Positions 24,195-35,708 of a stretch of 64,000 nt of DNA are shown in pieces. Made by a program: the position numbers and the translations under genes. Source of the stretch: Alkalibacillus aidingensis (GTDB taxonomy: Bacteria > Bacillota > Bacilli > Bacillales > Alkalibacillaceae); contig NZ_JABXWU010000011.1 of the NCBI RefSeq assembly GCF_014595945.1, forward strand, positions 17,464 to 81,463. Reading direction: 5' to 3'. Position 1 is the first letter of the stretch, and every line of letters starts with the position of its first letter. Under the pieces are notes generated by a model, which made no database searches, was not told where the DNA came from, and was given only the letters and a program-made list of their open reading frames with translations.

Positions 24195-24220
24195 CAAGTA
24201 GCCCTCCTTTCATCGCTAGA

Positions 24221-24532
24221 CTATTTATCTAATGCTTCACCAGATTTCTTAGCTATGCGAACTTTTTTACCGTCACGAACTTCATATCCAACACGAGTTG
24301 GTTCATCCGTTTTAGGATCAATAGGCATAACGTTAGAAACATGAATTGGCGCCTCTTGGTTTAAGATTCCGCCTTGTGGGTTTTCTTGAGAAGGTTGTGT
24401 GTGCTTCTTCACGTGGTTCACACCTTCTACTAAAACACGTTCTTTTTTAGGAAAAGCTTCTAACACCGTGCCTTCTTTCCCTTTATCTTTACCGGTAATC
24501 ACTCTTACCTTATCGCCTTTCTTTACATGCAT
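24221..24532 (-). CDS. rplX: 50S ribosomal protein L24
   Basis: L24 is an assembly initiator near the exit tunnel. The 103-residue product starts with a KOW motif ([20 protein letters not shown]) and has [20 protein letters not shown], typical of the bacterial protein. It lies between rplN and rplE. Confidence 0.97.
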   Translation of the reverse strand: MHVKKGDKVRVITGKDKGKEGTVLEAFPKKERVLVEGVNHVKKHTQPSQENPQGGILNQEAPIHVSNVMPIDPKTDEPTRVGYEVRDGKKVRIAKKSGEALDK

Positions 24533-24570
24533 GAATCGTGCACCTCCTTAACAAGGCTCATTTTTCTCTT

Positions 24571-24939
24571 CTATAAAACTTCTGGAGCTAAGGAAACGAT
24601 CTTCATAAACTTGTTATCACGTAATTCACGTGCTACAGGTCCGAAGATACGAGTTCCGCGTGGGCTTTTATCATCACGTACGATAACAGCTGCATTTTCG
24701 TCGAAACGAATGTAAGATCCGTCTTTACGGCGAACACCACTCTTAGAACGAACGATTACTGCTCTAACAACTTCGCCTTTTTTAACAACGCCTCCTGGTG
24801 TTGCTTGTTTGACCGAACAAACGATAACATCACCAATATTAGCTGTTTTGCGTCCAGAACCACCTAGTACTTTAATCGCTTGAACTTCACGAGCACCAGA
24901 GTTATCAGCAACTTTTAAACGACTTTCCTCTTGAATCAT
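24571..24939 (-). CDS. rplN: 50S ribosomal protein L14
   Basis: L14 forms an intersubunit bridge and the binding site for RsfS. The ATG at 24939, 10 bases after AGGGAGG, gives the usual 122 residues, [19 protein letters not shown] (start quoted). A longer frame upstream would add nine residues unlike the family. It contains [15 protein letters not shown] and [20 protein letters not shown]. Confidence 0.97.
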   Translation of the reverse strand: MIQEESRLKVADNSGAREVQAIKVLGGSGRKTANIGDVIVCSVKQATPGGVVKKGEVVRAVIVRSKSGVRRKDGSYIRFDENAAVIVRDDKSPRGTRIFGPVARELRDNKFMKIVSLAPEVL

Positions 24940-24985
24940 ACGATAGTAACCTCCCTTCGGAAACATTCTTCCGAGCGATCTTTAA

Positions 24986-25249
24986 TTAAATAATAACAGC
25001 TTCTTCAACGACTTCTACTAGACGGAAACGTTTGCTAGCTGATAATGGACGAGTTTCCATAATGCGTACAACGTCGCCTGTTTTAGCTTGATTATTTTCG
25101 TCATGAGCTTTAAATTTCTTTGAATACTTAACACGCTTACCATATAATGGGTGGAATTTATATGTTTCAACTAAAACAGTAATTGTCTTATCCATTTTAT
25201 CTGAAACTACACGACCACTATATACTTTACGAGATTTACGATCAGCCAT
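24986..25249 (-). CDS. rpsQ: 30S ribosomal protein S17
   Basis: The 87-residue OB-fold protein binds 16S rRNA early. It has [38 protein letters not shown] and the end motif [17 protein letters not shown]. It is the last gene of the S10 operon before the spc genes. Confidence 0.97.
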   Translation of the reverse strand: MADRKSRKVYSGRVVSDKMDKTITVLVETYKFHPLYGKRVKYSKKFKAHDENNQAKTGDVVRIMETRPLSASKRFRLVEVVEEAVII

Positions 25250-25269
25250 TGAGGTTAACCTCCTCTCAA

Positions 25270-25897
<628 letters not shown>

Positions 25898-25915
25898 ATT
25901 GCTGATCCCCCTTCC

Positions 25916-26557
25916 TTATTCATCAGTTTTAGTTGGAAGGACTTCACCACGATAGATCCACACTTTAACACCTAACTTACCGTAAGTGGTGTCAGCCTCT
26001 GCAGTACCGTAATCAATGTCTGCACGAAGCGTGTGAAGTGGTACAGTTCCTTCGTTGTATTGTTCAGCACGAGCGATATCTGCTCCACCTAGACGACCAG
26101 AAACTTGTGTTTTAACACCTTTTGCACCTGCGCGCATAGCACGTTGGATTGCTTGTTTCTGTACTCGGCGGAAAGATACACGATTTTCTAATTGACGAGC
26201 AATATTTTCAGCAACTAATGTTGCATCTAATTCTGGTTTTTTAACTTCTACGATATTGATATGAACACGTTTACCAGTTAACTGGCTCAAGTTTGTACGT
26301 AGTGCTTCAACTTCTGAACCACCTTTACCGATAACCATGCCTGGCTTAGCAGTATGAACGGAGATGTTTACACGGTTTGCTGCGCGTTCAATATCGATTT
26401 TTGATACCGCTGAATCTTGTAGGCGGCCTTGGATATATTCACGAATTGTAATATCTTCATGCAAAAGATCTGCGTAGTCTTTTTCAGCGTACCATTTAGA
26501 CTCCCAGTCGCGAATGACGCCAACACGAAGACCTTTAGGGTTAATTTTTTGACCCAC
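25916..26557 (-). CDS. rpsC: 30S ribosomal protein S3
   Basis: S3 lines the mRNA entry channel and has helicase activity with S4 and S5. The 213-residue product opens [20 protein letters not shown]. It has a KH domain with the GMVIGKGG loop, and the C-terminal domain signature [20 protein letters not shown]. It lies 4 bases after rplV. Confidence 0.97.
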   Translation of the reverse strand: MGQKINPKGLRVGVIRDWESKWYAEKDYADLLHEDITIREYIQGRLQDSAVSKIDIERAANRVNISVHTAKPGMVIGKGGSEVEALRTNLSQLTGKRVHINIVEVKKPELDATLVAENIARQLENRVSFRRVQKQAIQRAMRAGAKGVKTQVSGRLGGADIARAEQYNEGTVPLHTLRADIDYGTAEADTTYGKLGVKVWIYRGEVLPTKTDE

Positions 26558-26560
26558 TAC

Positions 26561-26908
26561 TTATCCCTCCTTCTTTTCTGATACCACTACTGTAATGTGG
26601 CTAGTGCGCTTATTAATAGCGCTCGCACGCCCTTGTGCACGTGGGCGGAATCTTTTTAGCGTTACACCTTCATTTACGTATGCCTCAGATACAACTAAGT
26701 TATCAACATCTAACTCGTAGTTGTGCTCTGCATTAGCAACAGCTGAGTTAAGAACTTTTTCAATCTGTGGTGAAGCAGCACGGTTTGTGTGCTTTAAGAT
26801 TGCGAAAGCTTCGCCTACTTCTTTTCCTCGAATTAAATCGATAACTAAACGAGCCTTACGAGGAGCGATACGTACCGTTTTAGCTACAGCTTTAGCTTGT
26901 TGCATCAT
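26561..26908 (-). CDS. rplV: 50S ribosomal protein L22
   Basis: L22 forms part of the exit tunnel constriction. The 115-residue product has [20 protein letters not shown] and the hairpin-end signature [20 protein letters not shown]. No insertion or deletion is visible in the hairpin linked to macrolide resistance. ATG at 26908 or the adjacent in-frame ATG at 26905 are both possible. Confidence 0.97.
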   Translation of the reverse strand: MMQQAKAVAKTVRIAPRKARLVIDLIRGKEVGEAFAILKHTNRAASPQIEKVLNSAVANAEHNYELDVDNLVVSEAYVNEGVTLKRFRPRAQGRASAINKRTSHITVVVSEKKEG

Positions 26909-26924
26909 GCATACCTCCTCTCAT

Positions 26925-27203
26925 CTAGCGATTTGTTTTCTTATCGTCACCAGAGTGACCTTTAAACGTACGTGTTGGTGCAAACTCACCTAGTTTGTGA
27001 CCAACCATATCTTCCGTTACATATACTGGTACATGTTTGCGTCCGTCATAAACGGCGATTGTGTGCCCTACGAACTGTGGGAAGATTGTAGATCGACGAG
27101 ACCATGTTTTAATGACCTGCTTACTACCTTCTTCACTTAACTTCTCGACTTTTTTCATCAGATGATCATCCGCGAAAGGTCCTTTTTTCAAACTACGACC
27201 CAT
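26925..27203 (-). CDS. rpsS: 30S ribosomal protein S19
   Basis: S19 in the 30S head forms bridges to L5. The 92-residue product opens [20 protein letters not shown] and has [20 protein letters not shown] and [17 protein letters not shown]. It lies between rplB and rplV. Confidence 0.97.
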   Translation of the reverse strand: MGRSLKKGPFADDHLMKKVEKLSEEGSKQVIKTWSRRSTIFPQFVGHTIAVYDGRKHVPVYVTEDMVGHKLGEFAPTRTFKGHSGDDKKTNR

Positions 27204-27257
27204 GAATAAACCTCCCTTCGTGTTTAAGCAACTAATTTTTTAGGTTGCTTACCATCA

Positions 27258-28088
27258 TTACTTCTTGCGACGACGTACGATATATTTGTCTGAAGCTTTG
27301 TTACGCTTACGAGTTTTATATCCAAGCGTTGGTTTACCCCATGGTGTTACTGGAGAAGGCATTCCGATAGGCGCACGACCTTCACCACCACCGTGTGGGT
27401 GATCGCTAGGGTTCATTACAGAACCACGTACTGTTGGACGAATACCTTTCCAACGGCTACGTCCAGCTTTACCAACTTTAACAAGCTCATGCTCAGTATT
27501 ACCAACTTGACCTACTGTTGCACGGCAAGTTGCAAGGATTCTACGAGTTTCACCTGAAGATAGACGTACTAATACGTACTTTTCTTCACGTCCTAGTACT
27601 TGAGCTTGAGAACCAGCTGAACGTACTAACTGTCCTCCACGACCTGGTTTTAACTCAACGTTGTGTACAGTTGTACCTACTGGAATATTTTTAAGTGGTA
27701 ATGAGTTTCCTAGTGTAATATCAGCTTTTTCACCTGACATAATCTCTTGGTCTACTTTTAGACCTTTAGGTGCAAGGATATAGCGCTTCTCACCATCAGC
27801 GTAATGAACTAGCGCGATGTTAGCAGAACGGTTAGGATCGTATTCGATAGTAGCAACGCGTCCTGGTATACCATCTTTATCACGCTTGAAATCAATTACA
27901 CGGTATTTACGCTTATGACCTCCACCTTGATGACGAACGGTTAATCTCCCTTGGTTGTTTCGACCTGCACGCTTTTTAATTGGCGCAAGTAGGGATTTTT
28001 CCGGCGTGGATGTCGTAATTTCATCATTTGTTAATGTTGTCATGTGACGACGTCCATTTGAAGTTGGTTTATACTTTTTGATCGCCAT
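27258..28088 (-). CDS. rplB: 50S ribosomal protein L2
   Basis: L2 is required for subunit joining and peptidyl transferase activity. The 276-residue product has [20 protein letters not shown] and the catalytically linked His region [19 protein letters not shown], with a basic tail KYIVRRRKK. Standard position after rplW. Confidence 0.98.
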   Translation of the reverse strand: MAIKKYKPTSNGRRHMTTLTNDEITTSTPEKSLLAPIKKRAGRNNQGRLTVRHQGGGHKRKYRVIDFKRDKDGIPGRVATIEYDPNRSANIALVHYADGEKRYILAPKGLKVDQEIMSGEKADITLGNSLPLKNIPVGTTVHNVELKPGRGGQLVRSAGSQAQVLGREEKYVLVRLSSGETRRILATCRATVGQVGNTEHELVKVGKAGRSRWKGIRPTVRGSVMNPSDHPHGGGEGRAPIGMPSPVTPWGKPTLGYKTRKRNKASDKYIVRRRKK

Positions 28089-28121
28089 CTGTTTTCCCTC
28101 CTTTTAAATTAAAATATCTTT

Positions 28122-28412
28122 TTATACACCTTCAAAGAAATCTAGATCTTGACTATCTTCTGTAAGTTTAACGATTGCTTTTTTACGATCTGGACGGTAA
28201 CCACCGTAACGACCCATTCTTCTAAACTTACCTTTTAAGTTCAATGTGTTAACCTTATCTACTTTTACATCAAAGATTAACTCTACTGCATTTTTAATTT
28301 CTGTTTTGTTAGCTTTAGGTGATACTTCAAACGTATACTTCTTATCAGCCATTAAATCAGCAGAGTGCTCAGTGATAATTGGGCGCTTAATGATATCTCT
28401 TGGTTCCTTCAT
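28122..28412 (-). CDS. rplW: 50S ribosomal protein L23
   Basis: L23 at the exit tunnel is the docking site for trigger factor and SRP. The 96-residue product has the opening [16 protein letters not shown] and the RNA-binding end [20 protein letters not shown]. The start shares one base with the rplD stop (TAATG). Confidence 0.97.
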   Translation of the reverse strand: MKEPRDIIKRPIITEHSADLMADKKYTFEVSPKANKTEIKNAVELIFDVKVDKVNTLNLKGKFRRMGRYGGYRPDRKKAIVKLTEDSQDLDFFEGV

Positions 28413-29035
28413 TATGCAAGCACCTCCCCTGCTTTTTCAGCTGCTTCTTTAGTAATAAACAGCGTGTCATGCTTCACTAAATCTAAAACATTGATTTGAT
28501 CTAATGATAGAACTTCAACACCTGGTAGGTTATTAGCTGAACGTGCCACATTTTCATCAGCATCAGCTGTAACGATTAATGCTTTACCTTCAACATTGAA
28601 GCTATTTAACATAGATACAACTTCTTTTGTTTTTGGTGCTTCGATGTTTAAACCATCTAACACAAAAATATCTTCAGTCTTCACTTTAGAAGCTAGTGCA
28701 GATAATAGTGCTAAACGACGGACCTTCTTAGGTAGCTTGTAGCTATAGCTGCGAGGTGTTGGACCAAAGACAGTTCCTCCACCTACCCATTGAGGTGAGC
28801 GAATAGATCCTTGACGTGCACGGCCAGTACCTTTTTGGCGCCATGGCTTACGTCCACCACCACTAACTTCAGAGCGACCTTTCACTTTGTGAGTTCCTTG
28901 ACGTTTAGATGCTTGTTGCATCACGATAGCTTCTTTTAAGACTTTTTCGTTAGGCTCAATACCAAATACGTTTTCTGCAAGTTCAGCATCGCCTACTTGA
29001 GATCCCGCTTGGTTATATAGTGCTACTTTAGGCAT
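28412..29035 (-). CDS. rplD: 50S ribosomal protein L4
   Basis: L4 reaches the exit tunnel with a long loop. The 207-residue product has the loop sequence [20 protein letters not shown] followed by [20 protein letters not shown]. The loop shows no obvious change of the kind tied to macrolide resistance. In enterobacteria L4 also represses its operon; that is not assumed here. Confidence 0.97.
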   Translation of the reverse strand: MPKVALYNQAGSQVGDAELAENVFGIEPNEKVLKEAIVMQQASKRQGTHKVKGRSEVSGGGRKPWRQKGTGRARQGSIRSPQWVGGGTVFGPTPRSYSYKLPKKVRRLALLSALASKVKTEDIFVLDGLNIEAPKTKEVVSMLNSFNVEGKALIVTADADENVARSANNLPGVEVLSLDQINVLDLVKHDTLFITKEAAEKAGEVLA

Positions 29036-29063
29036 GACATATCCTCCCTTCGTTAGTTAATTG

Positions 29064-29690
29064 TTACGCCTTAACCGCACTTGAGATTTTTACGTAAGAC
29101 TTTTTCGCACCTGGAACATTACCTTTAATAAGGATTAGGTTATTCTCAGTATCAACCTTAACCACTTCAAGGTTTTGGATTGTTACAGTTTCTCCACCCA
29201 TTTGTCCAGGTCCCTTCATTCCTTTAAACACGCGCATTGGGTCAATTACACCCATCGCACCTGGTGCTCTATGGAAGTGAGAACCGTGAGTTTCAGGCCC
29301 ACGACCTTGGTTGTGACGCTTGATCGCACCTTGGAAACCTTTACCTTTAGATGTACCAGTTACATCTACCATTTGTCCAGGTTCAAAAATATCCACACTC
29401 AATTCTTGACCTACTTCATACTCGTCAAGATTTGCGTTACGGACTTCACGAACGAAGCGCTTAGGGTCTGCTTCAGCTTTTTCAGCATGACCTTTTTCCG
29501 CTTTATTTGCGCGGTTTGGTTTCTCATTAGCGAATCCGATTTGGACTGCTTCATAACCATCATTTTCGTTTGTTTTCTTCTGAAGTACAACATTACCCTC
29601 AGCTTGAACAACTGTTACAGGGACTAATTCTCCATCATCAGAGAAAAGCTGTGTCATACCGATTTTACGTCCTAAGATTCCTTTCGCCAT
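29064..29690 (-). CDS. rplC: 50S ribosomal protein L3
   Basis: L3 initiates 50S assembly and reaches the peptidyl transferase centre. The 208-residue product opens [20 protein letters not shown] and has [20 protein letters not shown] and [20 protein letters not shown]. Length is normal. It follows rpsJ by 26 bases. Confidence 0.97.
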   Translation of the reverse strand: MAKGILGRKIGMTQLFSDDGELVPVTVVQAEGNVVLQKKTNENDGYEAVQIGFANEKPNRANKAEKGHAEKAEADPKRFVREVRNANLDEYEVGQELSVDIFEPGQMVDVTGTSKGKGFQGAIKRHNQGRGPETHGSHFHRAPGAMGVIDPMRVFKGMKGPGQMGGETVTIQNLEVVKVDTENNLILIKGNVPGAKKSYVKISSAVKA

Positions 29691-29716
29691 CCGTTACACC
29701 TCCTAAAAAAATAAAT

Positions 29717-30025
29717 TTATAGTTTAATTTCGATATCTACGCCAGATGGTAAATCTAAACGCATTAAAGAATCCACAGTTTGTGGAGTTGGGCTCAGAAT
29801 GTCAATCAAACGCTTATGAGTACGCATCTCGAATTGTTCACGAGCATCTTTGTACTTGTGTGTCGCACGTAAGATTGTATAAACAGAGCGCTCAGTTGGC
29901 AATGGGATTGGACCAGAAACCTCTGCTCCAGCACGCTTTGCCGTGTCTACGATTTTTTCAGCTGATTGATCTAACACCTTGTGATCATAAGCTTTTAATC
30001 TAATACGAATCTTTTCACTTGCCAT
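29717..30025 (-). CDS. rpsJ: 30S ribosomal protein S10 (NusE)
   Basis: S10 is in the 30S head and, as NusE, joins NusB and NusG in transcription elongation control. The 102-residue product has [40 protein letters not shown] and [20 protein letters not shown] sequence. It is the first gene of the long S10-spc-alpha block and is preceded by a leader and a strong promoter. Confidence 0.98.
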   Translation of the reverse strand: MASEKIRIRLKAYDHKVLDQSAEKIVDTAKRAGAEVSGPIPLPTERSVYTILRATHKYKDAREQFEMRTHKRLIDILSPTPQTVDSLMRLDLPSGVDIEIKL

Positions 30026-30219
30026 TACTTTCCCTCCTTTACGCCTATCTTTTCAACAGACATTCTCCGCGGAAATTTCCCCACACCTTGCCATGGCAAA
30101 GGGGCCGGGTGTGTCAGCAACCTTCCACTTCATCGCCTTGTTTCGACTGCAACATTTCTCATTATATATAAATCTCTCTTGTTTTTCAAGGGAAATCACT
30201 ATATTTCCTTTTGCAGCCA
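30026..30219 (-). promoter_or_regulatory. S10 operon 5' leader with conserved-looking hairpins
   Basis: About 195 bases lie between the predicted start of transcription and rpsJ. A perfect 12-base palindrome, TTGCCATGGCAA (30088-30099), is followed by a GC-rich segment. CACACC (30082-30087) can pair with GGTGTG (30108-30113). The block GGTTGCTGACACACCCGG resembles what I recall before rpsJ in other Bacilli. Regulation by a ribosomal protein is an inference. Confidence 0.55.
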
Positions 30220-30226
30220 CTCAAGT

Positions 30227-30255
30227 ATTATACAAATCTAGACTATAAATTTCAA
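30227..30255 (-). promoter_or_regulatory. S10 operon promoter
   Basis: On the minus strand TTGAAA (30255-30250) and TATAAT (30232-30227) are separated by exactly 17 bases. This near-consensus SigA promoter is placed to drive rpsJ through rplQ. Confidence 0.85.
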
Positions 30256-30425
30256 GCCTCAAGGTAATATTCAGAAAAATGTTATTGCGAGCATGTAAAT
30301 CGGTAAGGTCTAGTGCTTTGTTAATCATGTAAATTATGTTTTGTTGGGCATATGTTATATGATGTTCAGTAACTTTTGGCTAGGCCGTTTTTTTAATTGA
30401 CGGTTCGGGCTTCATACGGTTGCAG

Positions 30426-30653
30426 AACGTCATTGAGGGTGCTTCTCTCTTACATTTTGCGCTTCACATGAGACCAAAACGTCATTGAGACCACTTCTCT
30501 CTTACACTTTGCGCTTTACAGGAGGCCGAAACGTCACTGAGACTGCTTCTCTCTTACATTTTGCGCCTCACTTGGTGTCGAAACGTCATTGAGACCGCTT
30601 CTCTCTTACATTTTGCGCTTCACACTAGACCAAAACGTCATTGAGAGCCCAAG
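30426..30653. repeat. 52-bp tandem repeat array, four units plus a partial fifth
   Basis: Units begin with AACGTCATTGAG (one has CACTGAG) at 30426, 30478, 30530, 30582 and 30634, a constant 52-base period. The middle TCTCTCTTACATTTTGCGC is nearly invariant. The most variable parts are four bases after the head and the last dozen or so. A degraded head, AACGTCTGAG, occurs at 30654. The array lies between the tuf terminator and the S10 promoter in a 748-base spacer that holds no gene. Its function is unknown. Confidence 0.95.
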
Positions 30654-30720
30654 AACGTCTGAGTGATTATGAAGATCATCCGTCTATTATGCTGCTACAG
30701 TAGGGCTATTAAACAAAATA

Positions 30721-30754
30721 AAAAACTACCGAGTAAAATTCCCCGGTAGTTTTT
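30721..30754 (-). terminator. Intrinsic terminator after tuf
   Basis: AAAAACTACCG (30721-30731) pairs perfectly over 11 bases with CGGTAGTTTTT (30744-30754). On the minus strand the stem ends in T residues and TATTTTG follows. It ends the str operon transcript about 20 bases after the tuf stop. Confidence 0.9.
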
Positions 30755-30773
30755 ATATTAAAAGATTATTTAA

Positions 30774-31964
<1,191 letters not shown>

Positions 31965-32014
31965 TTATATTTCCTCCTTAAAAATAATTATTTTTAATGT
32001 ATTTATATTGTTAG

Positions 32015-32046
32015 GTTATCTTTCGAGGTTTCCCTCGAAAGATAAC
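32015..32046 (-). promoter_or_regulatory. Perfect 14-bp stem-loop with GAAA loop between fusA and tuf
   Basis: On the minus strand GTTATCTTTCGAGG and CCTCGAAAGATAAC pair perfectly around a GAAA tetraloop. No T run follows, so it is not a standard terminator. It lies 44 bases after fusA and about 50 before tuf. It could stabilise, cleave or separate the tuf part of the transcript. Confidence 0.85.
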
Positions 32047-32089
32047 TACTTACAATACTCTTTATACTTAATTTAAACTAAAAAATCAA

Positions 32090-34168
32090 TTATTGGCCAC
32101 TATTTTTCTTAATAATTTCTTCAGAGATTGATTTTGGAACCTCTTCATAGTGACTAAAGTGCATAGTGTATGTTCCACGTCCTTGTGTGTTTGAACGTAA
32201 TGCAGTTGCATAACCAAACATCTCGGATAGCGGCACGAATGCATCTACTACTGATGCATTACCACGTGAACCCATACCTTCTACACGACCACGGCGTGAT
32301 GTTACATCACCCATGATGTCTCCCATGTATTCCTCAGGAACAACAATTTCAACTTTCATCATTGGCTCAAGAAGTACTGGGTTACATTTATTTTTAGCTG
32401 CTTTTAATGCCATAGAAGCAGCTACCTTAAACGCTGTCTCGTTAGAGTCAACATCGTGGTAAGAACCATCATAAAGTGTAGCCTTAATATCAATTAACGG
32501 ATAACCAGCTAAAACACCATTTTCCATTGTTTCTTTAATTCCTTGCTCAACAGCTGGGATGTATTCACGAGGAACAACACCACCAACAATTTTATCAACA
32601 AATTCGAAGCCAGCACCTTCTTCGTTTGGTTCGAATTCGACCCAAACGTGACCGTATTGTCCACGACCACCTGACTGACGTACGAACTTACCTTCAACCT
32701 CTGCTGAACTACGGAATGTTTCACGGTAAGCTACTTGTGGAGCACCAACGTTAGCTTCAACTTTAAACTCACGCTTTAGACGGTCGACGATGATATCTAG
32801 GTGAAGTTCACCCATACCATGGATAATCGTTTGACCAGTTTCTTCGTTTGTTTCAGTTTTGAATGTTGGGTCTTCCTCTGCAAGTTTACCTAAAGCAATC
32901 GCCATTTTATCTTGGTCAGCTTTTGACTTAGGCTCAATCGCAACCGCAATAACTGGATCTGGGAATTCCATTGATTCTAGGATAACATTGTCTTTTTCAG
33001 CACAAAGTGTGTCCCCAGTACCTGTATCTTTAAGACCTACACCCGCTGCAATATCACCAGCATAAACGGCATTTACCTCTTCACGGTGATTGGCGTGCAT
33101 TTGTAAGATACGTCCGACGCGCTCACGCTTGTCTTTAGTAGAGTTCTTTACGTATGAGCCACTCTCTAGGATACCAGAGTATACTCGGAAGAATGTGATC
33201 TTACCAACATATGGGTCTGTTGCAACCTTGAACGCTAAAGCAGAGAAAGGCTCTTTATCGTCTGATTTACGAACAACCTTTTCTTCTGTTCCAGCCATAT
33301 GACCTTCAATTGCAGGTACATCTAACGGAGACGGTAAGTAGTCAATAACTGCATTAAGTAGTAATTGAACACCTTTGTTCTTAAATGCAGAACCAACTAG
33401 TACAGGGTAGAATTCAACATCACAAGTTGCGCGACGGATTGCTTTTTTCAATTCATCGGTTGTGAACTCTTCACCCTCTAAGTATTTCTCCATTAAATCT
33501 TCATCTAATTCAGCTACAGCCTCTACTAGACGAGTGCGATACTCTTCTGCTTGATCTTGGTACTCATCTGGGATTTCCTCAATTGTGATTTGGTTACCCA
33601 AATCATCTCCATAGAAGTAAGCTTTCATTTCTACTAAGTCAATGATTCCTTCGAAGTCATCTTCAGCACCAATTGGTAACTGAATTGGGTGTGCATTAGC
33701 ACCTAGACGGTCTTCAAGTGTACTTACAGAGTATAAGTAATCAGCTCCCATTTTATCCATTTTGTTAATGAATACAATACGAGGTACCCCGTAAGTAGTA
33801 GCTTGTCGCCAAACAGTCTCAGTCTGTGGTTCAACACCTGACTGTGCATCTAGTAGGGCTACAGAGCCGTCTAGCACACGAAGAGAACGCTCAACTTCTA
33901 CTGTGAAGTCTACGTGTCCTGGCGTATCGATAATGTTAATACGATGGTCATTCCACTGGGCTGTTGTCGCAGCAGATGTGATTGTAATACCACGCTCTTG
34001 CTCCTGGTCCATCCAGTCCATTTGGGAAGCACCCTCGTGAGTTTCTCCCAGCTTATGAATGCGTCCTGTATAGAATAGGATACGTTCAGTAGCTGTTGTT
34101 TTACCAGCATCAATGTGTGCCATGATGCCAATATTACGATACTTGTCTAAGGAGAACTCTCTTGGCAT
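32090..34168 (-). CDS. fusA: Translation elongation factor G
   Basis: EF-G drives translocation and ribosome recycling. The 692-residue product has the P-loop [15 protein letters not shown], switch [20 protein letters not shown] and [10 protein letters not shown]. Domain IV includes [16 protein letters not shown] and domain V the end motif [14 protein letters not shown]. Length is normal for the main EF-G. No resistance change was recognised by eye. Confidence 0.98.
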   Translation of the reverse strand: MPREFSLDKYRNIGIMAHIDAGKTTATERILFYTGRIHKLGETHEGASQMDWMDQEQERGITITSAATTAQWNDHRINIIDTPGHVDFTVEVERSLRVLDGSVALLDAQSGVEPQTETVWRQATTYGVPRIVFINKMDKMGADYLYSVSTLEDRLGANAHPIQLPIGAEDDFEGIIDLVEMKAYFYGDDLGNQITIEEIPDEYQDQAEEYRTRLVEAVAELDEDLMEKYLEGEEFTTDELKKAIRRATCDVEFYPVLVGSAFKNKGVQLLLNAVIDYLPSPLDVPAIEGHMAGTEEKVVRKSDDKEPFSALAFKVATDPYVGKITFFRVYSGILESGSYVKNSTKDKRERVGRILQMHANHREEVNAVYAGDIAAGVGLKDTGTGDTLCAEKDNVILESMEFPDPVIAVAIEPKSKADQDKMAIALGKLAEEDPTFKTETNEETGQTIIHGMGELHLDIIVDRLKREFKVEANVGAPQVAYRETFRSSAEVEGKFVRQSGGRGQYGHVWVEFEPNEEGAGFEFVDKIVGGVVPREYIPAVEQGIKETMENGVLAGYPLIDIKATLYDGSYHDVDSNETAFKVAASMALKAAKNKCNPVLLEPMMKVEIVVPEEYMGDIMGDVTSRRGRVEGMGSRGNASVVDAFVPLSEMFGYATALRSNTQGRGTYTMHFSHYEEVPKSISEEIIKKNSGQ

Positions 34169-34209
34169 AATAATTTCTCCTTCCTGTTATTAGGTTTTTG
34201 TTTGATTGA

Positions 34210-34680
34210 TTACCAACGATAGTGAGCAAACGCTTTGTTCGCTTCAGCCATCTTGTGCATTTCTTCACGGCGTCTAACCGCTGCACCTGTATTATTTGCA
34301 GCATCTAAAATTTCATTAGCAAGACGTTCTTCCATTGTCTTTTCACCGCGTAATCTTGCATAGTTTACGATAAAACGTAGACCTAATGCTTGACGACGTT
34401 CAGGACGCACTTCAACTGGTACTTGGTAGTTGGAACCACCAACACGTCTAGCACGTACCTCAAGTACAGGCATAACATTTTTCATAGCTTCCTCAAAAAC
34501 ATCCATAGGCGTTTGACCACTACGTTCTTCTACTAGATCAAATGCTTTATATAGAATTTTTTGAGCAGTACCCTTCTTACCATCAACCATAATCTGGTTA
34601 ATTAAACGGGTAACTAGTTTTGAGTTGTGAATTGGATCTGGTAATACATCTCTTTTTGGTACTGATCCTTTACGTGGCAT
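34210..34680 (-). CDS. rpsG: 30S ribosomal protein S7
   Basis: S7 nucleates the 30S head. The 156-residue product begins [20 protein letters not shown], has [20 protein letters not shown], and ends [15 protein letters not shown], the standard C-terminus. It lies between rpsL and fusA. Confidence 0.98.
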   Translation of the reverse strand: MPRKGSVPKRDVLPDPIHNSKLVTRLINQIMVDGKKGTAQKILYKAFDLVEERSGQTPMDVFEEAMKNVMPVLEVRARRVGGSNYQVPVEVRPERRQALGLRFIVNYARLRGEKTMEERLANEILDAANNTGAAVRRREEMHKMAEANKAFAHYRW

Positions 34681-34723
34681 ATTTGTTTCCTCCCTTCGAT
34701 GAAGACTTTATAATAATCGTTAT

Positions 34724-35137
34724 TTATTTCTTAGGTCTCTTAGTTCCGTACTTAGAACGACCTTGCATACGACCTTCAACTCCTGCAGTGTCTAATGCAC
34801 CACGTACGATGTGGTAACGTACACCAGGTAAGTCCTTAACACGTCCACCGCGAATTAGTACAACACTGTGTTCTTGCAGGTTGTGACCAATACCAGGGAT
34901 ATAAGCTGTTACCTCAATTTGGTTTGATAGGCGTACACGAGCGTATTTACGTAGCGCTGAGTTAGGCTTCTTTGGTGTCATTGTCGCTACACGTGTACAA
35001 ACACCACGCTTTTGAGGCGCAGGGTTATTTGTTTGGACTTTCTTTTGAGAGTCATAACCTTTGTTTAACGCAGGTGAGTCTGAACCTTTTTGTTTTGACT
35101 TACGTCCTTTACGTACAAGTTGGTTAATAGTTGGCAT
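34724..35137 (-). CDS. rpsL: 30S ribosomal protein S12
   Basis: S12 controls decoding accuracy at the A site. The 137-residue product opens [20 protein letters not shown]. The two loops where streptomycin resistance arises, [11 protein letters not shown] and [13 protein letters not shown], read as the sensitive form. It leads the str genes after the L7Ae-like gene. Confidence 0.98.
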   Translation of the reverse strand: MPTINQLVRKGRKSKQKGSDSPALNKGYDSQKKVQTNNPAPQKRGVCTRVATMTPKKPNSALRKYARVRLSNQIEVTAYIPGIGHNLQEHSVVLIRGGRVKDLPGVRYHIVRGALDTAGVEGRMQGRSKYGTKRPKK

Positions 35138-35235
35138 GTTTATTTCCTCCCTTCTTCATTTTTCAATGCCACACATCCAGGTGGTTCATAATTGGGCAAA
35201 AAAACAAACTTTATGTATTATCAAAATACACAAGT

Positions 35236-35487
35236 TTACTTTTTAATTGCCACTGTAGCTGCACCAACATCAATCCCGCAAGCTTCTCCTAATTCTTTCA
35301 TCGAATCAACGTAGTTTACGGTGACCTTGAATTGATCAGCAATTTTTATGATTTTATCTGTAATACGTCGTTCTGCGTTTTCGGCAACAACGACTTCTAG
35401 TACCTCACCATTTTTCATGGCCTTTTGTACTTGTTTTGCTCCAATAATCAAACGATTTTGTGCCTGCGCTACTTTTTCATAAGACAT
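35236..35487 (-). CDS. rplGB: L7Ae-like K-turn RNA-binding protein (YbxF/RplGB family)
   Basis: This small protein belongs to the L7Ae/L30e family; the B. subtilis homologue YbxF binds kink-turns and associates with ribosomes. I use the ATG at 35487 (8 bases after GGAGG), giving 83 residues, MSYEKVAQAQNRLIIGAKQ (start quoted). It has EVVVAENAERRITDKI and the end GEACGIDVGAATVAIKK. It is first in the str operon, about 40 bases after the promoter. Confidence 0.9.
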   Translation of the reverse strand: MSYEKVAQAQNRLIIGAKQVQKAMKNGEVLEVVVAENAERRITDKIIKIADQFKVTVNYVDSMKELGEACGIDVGAATVAIKK

Positions 35488-35521
35488 TCTTCCATCCTCC
35501 AAAGTAACCAGGTTAAATGAA

Positions 35522-35627
35522 GCACCTTGAATATATTATCACTGTGTTATGTCTATTGTCAATATATATTGTAAGAAAAACTCGAGTAAAGTTCCACCCT
35601 TGTCATTACAGTGTATATTCAAGGTGC
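35522..35627. repeat. Long inverted repeat bracketing the str operon promoter
   Basis: GCACCTTGAATATA (35522-35535) recurs in perfect inverted form at 35614-35627. CACTGT at 35540-35545 and ACAGTG at 35608-35613 extend the arms inward after a 4-base gap. CAGGTTA and TAACCTG extend them outward with another small gap. The promoter lies between the arms. Confidence 0.9.
35533..35562 (-). promoter_or_regulatory. str operon promoter
   Basis: TTGACA (35562-35557) and TAATAT (35538-35533) on the minus strand are 18 bases apart, with TG one base before the -10. It would start transcription near 35526 and serve the L7Ae-like gene, rpsL, rpsG, fusA and tuf. The -10 lies within one arm of the inverted repeat. 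Confidence 0.8.
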
Positions 35628-35708
35628 GATAACCTGTTATTGGTCTTAAATCATGGTAACTCTTATCGAGTCAGCTTTTCACGATTATATTAGATCGTCA
35701 ATCACTGA

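Noticed and set aside
29175..29627. A plus-strand reading frame of about 150 codons opposite rplC
   Set aside because: It is fully antisense to a conserved ribosomal protein gene, has no family features and no good ribosome binding site.
30375..30400. Plus-strand terminator at GGCTAGGCC followed by seven T
   Set aside because: The stem is only three or four pairs and no plus-strand gene ends before it.
30426..30653. The 52-bp array as a CRISPR
   Set aside because: The whole unit is conserved, there are no unique spacers of constant length, and no cas genes are near. It is a plain tandem repeat.
34724..35137. Streptomycin-resistance change in RpsL to match the RpoB change
   Set aside because: Both key loops, [11 protein letters not shown] and [13 protein letters not shown], read as the sensitive form.
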